Positions 14,899 to 14,908 of a stretch of 14,908 bases of DNA are shown piece by piece. The notes beneath the pieces were generated by a model, which saw only the letters and a list, made by a program, of their open reading frames with translations, made no database searches and was not told the DNA's origin. Source of the stretch: JAWXVE01 sp044425575 (GTDB lineage Bacteria; Bacillota; Clostridia; Lachnospirales; Lachnospiraceae); contig JAWXVE010000058.1 of NCBI GenBank assembly GCA_044425575.1, positions 1 to 14,908 on the forward strand, written 5' to 3'. The position numbers and the translations under genes were made by a program. Numbering within the stretch: position 1 is the stretch's first letter; each line of letters starts with the position of its first letter.

Positions 14899-14908
14899 AT
14901 GAAAGACA
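14899..14908 (+). CDS. Start of a downstream gene, cut by the window edge
   Basis: ATG 14899 is preceded by AAAGGGGA (14883-14890) at a workable spacing and by TAGGAGG (14892-14898), which is too close for this ATG. Only three codons are visible, so the product cannot be named and a start just beyond the window remains possible. Confidence 0.35.

Overview
The window reads as a chromosomal stretch of a low-GC Gram-positive anaerobe of the Clostridia, most likely a Lachnospiraceae member. The evidence is the AT-rich sequence, the L32 protein starting MSICPKNKSS, the clostridial-length LeuC/LeuD pair, a rex-alr-mazF-(CBS protein)-yebC gene run, and a membrane protein ending in a tail type I associate with Lachnospiraceae. 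This placement is inference; no rRNA or marker search was possible. All genes lie on the + strand, and most are housekeeping genes. I found no CRISPR array, phage, defence island or other clearly undescribed system.

Layout. 1-119: the right end of an ISL3-type insertion sequence (last 34 codons of a transposase plus a terminal inverted repeat). 197-1387: a secreted D-Ala-D-Ala carboxypeptidase. 1395-1748: a self-contained rpmF (L32) unit with a perfect consensus promoter and an intrinsic terminator. 1947-3705: leuC and leuD, the isopropylmalate isomerase. 3718-7216: two overlapping half-transporter genes forming a heterodimeric ABC exporter with one degenerate and one intact ATP site. 7217-7919: rex, the NADH/NAD+ sensing repressor, with its own strong promoter. 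It is followed by a coiled-coil protein of unknown function (7936-8541), alr (8627-9751) and mazF (9828-10172). A promoter at 10190-10218 starts a further run: a short CBS/CorC-domain membrane protein, yebC, a metY-type sulfhydrylase and a polytopic membrane protein with an acidic tail, closed by a long terminator at 14804-14858. The last 50 bases hold a promoter, an operator-like palindrome and the apparent start of another gene.

Functional themes are cell-wall D-alanine metabolism (carboxypeptidase, alanine racemase), branched-chain and sulfur amino-acid synthesis (leuCD, metY), redox control (rex), translation (L32, YebC), an RNase toxin and export. The main points for a second look are a shared translation-start leader in five genes (GG(A/T)TATTA, with GG ending exactly 8 nt before the start codon), a MazF toxin without an adjacent antitoxin gene, a CorC-like protein with a shrunken membrane domain, the unknown coiled-coil protein between rex and alr, the acidic-tailed membrane protein, and the operator-like inverted repeats at 1821-1845 and 14864-14885.
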